The notes beneath the pieces were generated by a model. The model was given only the letters and a program-made list of their open reading frames with translations, did not search any database and was not told the origin of the DNA. Below, one piece after another: positions 31,368-34,668 of a stretch of 34,668 bases of DNA; positions within the stretch are counted from its first letter, which is position 1; each line of letters opens with the position of its first letter. The translations under genes were made by a program, and so were the position numbers. Source of the DNA: DATEAV01 sp964575425 (GTDB taxonomy: Bacteria > Chloroflexota > Anaerolineae > Anaerolineales > E44-bin32); the NCBI GenBank assembly GCA_964575425.1, contig CAZNRD010000031.1:1-34668 (forward strand). Direction: 5' to 3'.

Positions 31368-32156
31368 GTGCAGCAGCCGGACCTCGCAGGCAAACTGATT
31401 GCAGAAACCGGGAACCTGGTATTCCTCGTCGACCTTCAGACGGGCGAGCGGAGGGACATCGGCACAGGCAACTGGCCCGACCTGTCTTCGGACGGCCGCC
31501 TCGCTGCCTACAGCGGCACGACGGATGGGCTCCACGTGGTCGACCTTGCCACGGGCGAGGACAATGTTGTCTCCGGAACGACGGTGAGTGACTACAACCC
31601 GCGCTGGTCGCCGGACGGCGAGTGGCTGGCGTTCCGACGCAGCGTTGACGGAAGCCTGTATCGGGTGCGTCCCGGCGGACCGCAGCTGCAGCGCCTCACG
31701 CTGCTCCCGGGATCGAACCTGTTGCTTGATTGGACAAGCGATGCCTCTGGACTTTACTTTGGCGTTCCAGCAGGCCCGACAAGTCTAAGGCTACGGCTGT
31801 TCGATCTCGAGGCGGGCACGGCGTTCGATCTGTTTACCATCCATGCCAGGGATGCGTCGGCGGCCATGTCGCCGGATGGTCAGCGCATCGCCTACATCGC
31901 TCGCGTGCCGGGGCAGATTGGCTATGGATTGTATGTGGCGCGGCTGGATGGGTCGGCGCCTCGACTGTTGGTGCAGCTCGATTACTGGGGCGTGATCCAC
32001 CCGCAGTGGTCGCCGGATGGAGCACGGCTGCTGGTCGGCGCGGTCAACACCGACTTGATACATGCTCCGGTCATGCCGGCGGTGGTCGACCCGGAGACAT
32101 GCGAGGCTGTCCCGCTGGCTGGTATCCGGGGGTACGTGCACGACTGGTCGCCGTGA
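31368..32156 (+). CDS. TolB/PD40-type beta-propeller protein, start uncertain
   Basis: This is a 262-residue product built of WD40-like PD40 beta-propeller repeats: PDLSSDGRLAAYSG, PRWSPDGEWLAFRR, AAMSPDGQRIAYIA and PQWSPDGARLLVGA. Such domains bind proteins or ligands, and homologues are usually exported. No signal peptide is present from the GTG at 31368. The frame is open upstream to 31299 and reads TFERWQQILAQPPVQQPDL, overlapping the end of the membrane-protein gene, but it contains no ATG/GTG/TTG there. A CTG at 31326 after a GAGGGAAG site is a possible start. It could be a truncated gene, an unusual start, or part of a frameshifted fusion with the upstream gene. A hairpin (GCCCT/AGGGC at 32270-32283) followed by CTTGTTTGG may end the unit. 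Confidence 0.7.
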   Translation: MQQPDLAGKLIAETGNLVFLVDLQTGERRDIGTGNWPDLSSDGRLAAYSGTTDGLHVVDLATGEDNVVSGTTVSDYNPRWSPDGEWLAFRRSVDGSLYRVRPGGPQLQRLTLLPGSNLLLDWTSDASGLYFGVPAGPTSLRLRLFDLEAGTAFDLFTIHARDASAAMSPDGQRIAYIARVPGQIGYGLYVARLDGSAPRLLVQLDYWGVIHPQWSPDGARLLVGAVNTDLIHAPVMPAVVDPETCEAVPLAGIRGYVHDWSP

Positions 32157-32305
32157 GCGTGGAGAGAGAGCCCGGTAGGTCGATGGGCGACGGAGAATCA
32201 TCGACGGCAGGATAGACCGCGCGGCGAGCGCCTGGGCTTTCGGCTGCGACTCCCAAGGGGGCAGCCTTTGCCCTGGTCAGGGCCTTGTTTGGTGTCCTGC
32301 GTGCC

Positions 32306-33565
32306 TCACACCTCGAACGCCCACTCGCCGGCGCGCATCACGGGCTCGCGCTGGCCCTGAGCCGTCACGCCGTCGACGTCAACCTCGGACGAGCCGACCA
32401 TGAAGTCGACGTGGACCAGACTCAGGTTGCCGCCGGCCTCGGAAAAGGCTTCGTCGCTCAGCGCCTCGCCGCCCTGCAGGCAGAACTTGTAGGCGCTTCC
32501 CAAGGCCAGGTGGCTGGCGCAGTTCTCGTCGAGCAAGGTGTTGAAGAACAACAGCCCGGACTGTGAGATCGGGGACGAGTGCGGCACGAGAGAGACCTCG
32601 CCCAGGCGCGACGCGCCCTCATCCGTGGCGAGCAAGCCCTGGAGCACGGCCTCGCCCTCGCGCGCCGAAGCCTCGACCACGCGGCCGTCGCGGAAGGTGA
32701 GCCGGATGCCCTGCACCAGCGTGTCACCGTAGTTCAGTGGGCGCGTGGAGGTGACCGTGCCATCGACGTGCAGACGGTGCGGCAGGGTGAAGACTTCCTC
32801 GGTCGGGATGTTGGCGGTGAAGTCGATGCCGGTCTGCGAGCGCGTGCGGGCGCTCATCCAACGGTGGCCGGGCGGCAGGCCAACGGTGAGGTCGGTGCCA
32901 GGGCCGCGGAAATGCAGCGCCTGATACTGCCGCGCATTCAGATGATCGCTGCGGGCGACCAGTTGGCGAATGTGCTCCTGCCAGGCGGCGATGGGATCCA
33001 CCTGATCGAGGCGGCAGACGCGAAGCAGCGCCTGCCACAGGCGATCCACTTGCTCGTCCGGGGGCAGCTCCGGGAAGACCTTAGCTGCCCACCCCGGATA
33101 CGAGGCGGAGACTACCAGCCAGTTGGTGGCGTTGCGGCCGGTGAGGTCGTAGACCGGCTTGAGGTGCTGCCAGGCGGCGCGGGCGACCGTTGACACCTGT
33201 TCCGGGTCCTGGTCGTTGAGCAGGTCGGGGTTGGCGGCGAGGATGGTGAGCAGGGCGCCGCCGCGCTGGACGTGCTCGAGCAGACCGCGGGCCTTCCATT
33301 CTGGGAACTCCTCGAAGGAGTCTCGCGGCGCGTACAGGTAACGGGCGCGAGTGACCTCATCGTCGCGCCAGGCGACGTCGACGAGGCGGGCGCCGGCCTG
33401 GTAGGCGCGGGCCACCAATGCGCGCACCAGAGGGGAGGTCTCAAATGGGACGCCGCCGCGCCGGGCGTCGGTGATGATCAGCCGCTGGCCGGGCTGCAGG
33501 TTGAGGCCGACGCGGATGGCGAGGTCGGCATAGCGGCGCAGGTTGTGCTCGAAGTCTTGTGCCAT
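32306..33565 (-). CDS. M29-family metallo-aminopeptidase
   Basis: This is a 419-residue zinc/cobalt aminopeptidase of family M29 (aminopeptidase T/AmpS/PepS), releasing N-terminal residues from peptides in the cytoplasm. The length is as expected. Metal and catalytic residues fall in the C-terminal half: Glu in NIPTEEVFTLPHR, Glu in RLGEVSLVP, His and Tyr in NCASHLALGSAY, and His/Asp in LVHVDFMVGS. The N-terminal half (FEHNLRRYADLAIRVGLNLQPGQRL) is typical. ATG at 33565 has GGGAGG about 6 bases upstream. It is transcribed toward the beta-propeller gene with 149 bases between the two stops. Confidence 0.92.
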   Translation of the reverse strand: MAQDFEHNLRRYADLAIRVGLNLQPGQRLIITDARRGGVPFETSPLVRALVARAYQAGARLVDVAWRDDEVTRARYLYAPRDSFEEFPEWKARGLLEHVQRGGALLTILAANPDLLNDQDPEQVSTVARAAWQHLKPVYDLTGRNATNWLVVSASYPGWAAKVFPELPPDEQVDRLWQALLRVCRLDQVDPIAAWQEHIRQLVARSDHLNARQYQALHFRGPGTDLTVGLPPGHRWMSARTRSQTGIDFTANIPTEEVFTLPHRLHVDGTVTSTRPLNYGDTLVQGIRLTFRDGRVVEASAREGEAVLQGLLATDEGASRLGEVSLVPHSSPISQSGLLFFNTLLDENCASHLALGSAYKFCLQGGEALSDEAFSEAGGNLSLVHVDFMVGSSEVDVDGVTAQGQREPVMRAGEWAFEV

Positions 33566-34668
33566 GAAGAGCCTCCCGGATGGCGGGCGAGAGAGGAGGT
33601 CGCGCGGCGAGGGGCGGCGGCAGAGTATACACGAGAACCGCGGCCCGCGCCTTCAAGCAGAGAGAGCGGGCCTGCCCTCCACCTGGATGAGACCCGAAGT
33701 GTGTTTCTGCGCCCGCGCGATCCAACGCCCGCCATCGAAGAGGGTTTCGTGTTCGCCGACGAGGAGCAGGGTGGAGGCAGTGAGGAAGTGGAGGCTGTGG
33801 ACGGAAAGGATGGGAGGGGGCTGGCTGGACAAGTGGAGGGTCAGTGGGGCGCCCTGGGCGACGTGATGCGCGTGGCGCTGGTGCGGACGCGGCTGCCGCG
33901 CGCGACGCTGTATGGGCCATCGAAATGGCTCGAGGCCGAAGCGAACACGGCAGGCGGCCTGCATGCTGAAGACCTGATCCTGGTCGTCGGCAAACCAAAC
34001 GTCGGAAAGTCCCTGTTCGTATCCCAGCATGGAGGAGACATCCCCAGCCGGGCGGCGTGCATGGGGAATAACGTTGTGTGTCTGATGATCTGCTGTGAGC
34101 ACGCTTAACTCCTGGTCATGCAGTGCCTGTCGTGCATGGAGCCGTGGCAGGCCGGCGATCCGACAGGAGGCGTGAGCCTGGTCCTGATGCGGGAGACGCT
34201 GGTCGGGCTTGCTGAGGAGGGCACGCTCGAGGGTCTGTCCTCGGTTCTGCTGATGCTGCCCACGTCGGGGCTCCTCGGCTGGCGACAGATGGAGAGGTAT
34301 CTCGATGCGCTGTAACTCCCGAGGTGATCCTGCCCACACGTCGCCGGAGGCCATCGACAAGGCGGTCGTCGTGGTCCAAAGGCGGGGACTCCACCCGTTG
34401 GTGGTAGGGGATTACGCGCGGCGCGTGCTGCCTCCACCGAGGGTCGCCGGTCTGGGTCGCAGCTGCACATGGACTAGGTCGTTCGCTTCCTCAAGGCTCT
34501 GGCGATGCGACGCGGCATTCCGGTGACAGGCGTTGGCGCGGTGGATGGGCAAGGCCATACGGCCGCAGGGACCGGTTCATCTGGAGGACCTGTGGGGGCC
34601 GGTGGCGATGACCTAGGAACCGGATGGGGGATGGGTCCTCGCCCGGGAGCGCCTGGTACCGGCCGGGG
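33566..34668. other. 1.1 kb region without an assignable gene; possible decayed coding sequence
   Basis: No open frame here has both a credible start and a recognisable domain. A plus-strand frame is open to TAA at 34108 and contains LILVVGKPNVGKSLFV (around 33977-34025). That matches a GTPase P-loop, but nothing after it fits a GTPase and the frame ends 28 residues later. The same frame reopens at 34118-34315 (MQCLSCMEPWQAGDPTGG...). A minus-strand frame (34360-33653) is open for 235 codons, but its His/Gln/Pro/Arg-rich composition looks like an antisense shadow. From about 34300 to the end, all frames are short or low-complexity (Gly-rich). The region may contain a pseudogene or the edge of a gene beyond the window. 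Confidence 0.4.

Noticed and set aside
1..34668. CRISPR arrays, insertion sequences, prophage or restriction/defence genes
   Set aside because: No regularly spaced repeats, transposase motifs, terminal inverted repeats or defence-type domains were seen anywhere in the window; the gene content is ordinary chromosomal.

Overview
The window is GC-rich DNA, almost fully coding, with short intergenic gaps and no rRNA, CRISPR array, insertion sequence or recognisable phage gene. The combination of genes suggests a chromosomal segment of a Chloroflexota bacterium, probably Anaerolineae-like. The evidence is an ECF sigma factor followed by a large membrane partner and a PD40 beta-propeller, secreted lipoproteins with Thr/Pro linkers and a WGxDWLG...ALDCD repeat, a small 'YVDTTPDSLR' membrane protein family, a divergent class A penicillin-binding protein, and a complete System I cytochrome c maturation cluster. 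This placement is inference from gene families and was not tested against a database.

Layout. 1-877: 3' part of an aldo/keto reductase. 1063-4888: a PHP-type histidinol phosphatase (-) divergent from a class A PBP-like protein (+) in which nearly every catalytic motif is altered. 4953-7756 (-): a possible decayed stretch, then two secreted lipoproteins (one a trypsin-fold protease) that share an ~82-residue repeat. 7969-9836: surE convergent with a YchF-type P-loop NTPase. 9920-11438: tRNA-Leu(CAA), a tandem pair of paralogous membrane-anchored proteins, and tRNA-Ser(CGA) on the opposite strand. 11468-14009 (-): an RNase D and a beta-CASP metallo-beta-lactamase nuclease, probably one RNA-processing operon.

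14246-22147 (+): cytochrome c maturation genes ccmE-ccmF-ccmH-ccmG-(CcmI-like zinc ribbon)-(lipoprotein)-ccmA-ccmB-ccmC-ccmD. Together they would export haem (CcmABCD), carry it (a Cys-type CcmE), reduce apocytochrome cysteines (CcmG/CcmH) and ligate haem (CcmF). Two members, the zinc-ribbon protein and the lipoprotein with a cytoplasmic SHOCT-like tail, are not standard Ccm parts.

22413-25617 (-): a DegV fatty-acid-binding protein, an unassigned 549-base gap, a YfhL-type 2[4Fe-4S] ferredoxin, and two-subunit class I fumarase. 25738-29210 (+): mutS2 overlapping a Tat-exported DUF362 lipoprotein. 29323-32156 (+): ECF sigma factor, membrane partner and beta-propeller. 32306-33565 (-): M29 aminopeptidase. 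The last ~1.1 kb holds no gene that can be assigned with confidence.

The most interesting points are the apparently catalytically dead PBP, the shared lipoprotein repeat, the non-canonical Ccm cluster (CxxxY-type CcmE, four-cysteine CcmH, two accessory proteins), and several genes whose -10 box lies only 6-9 bases before the start codon, suggesting leaderless transcripts.
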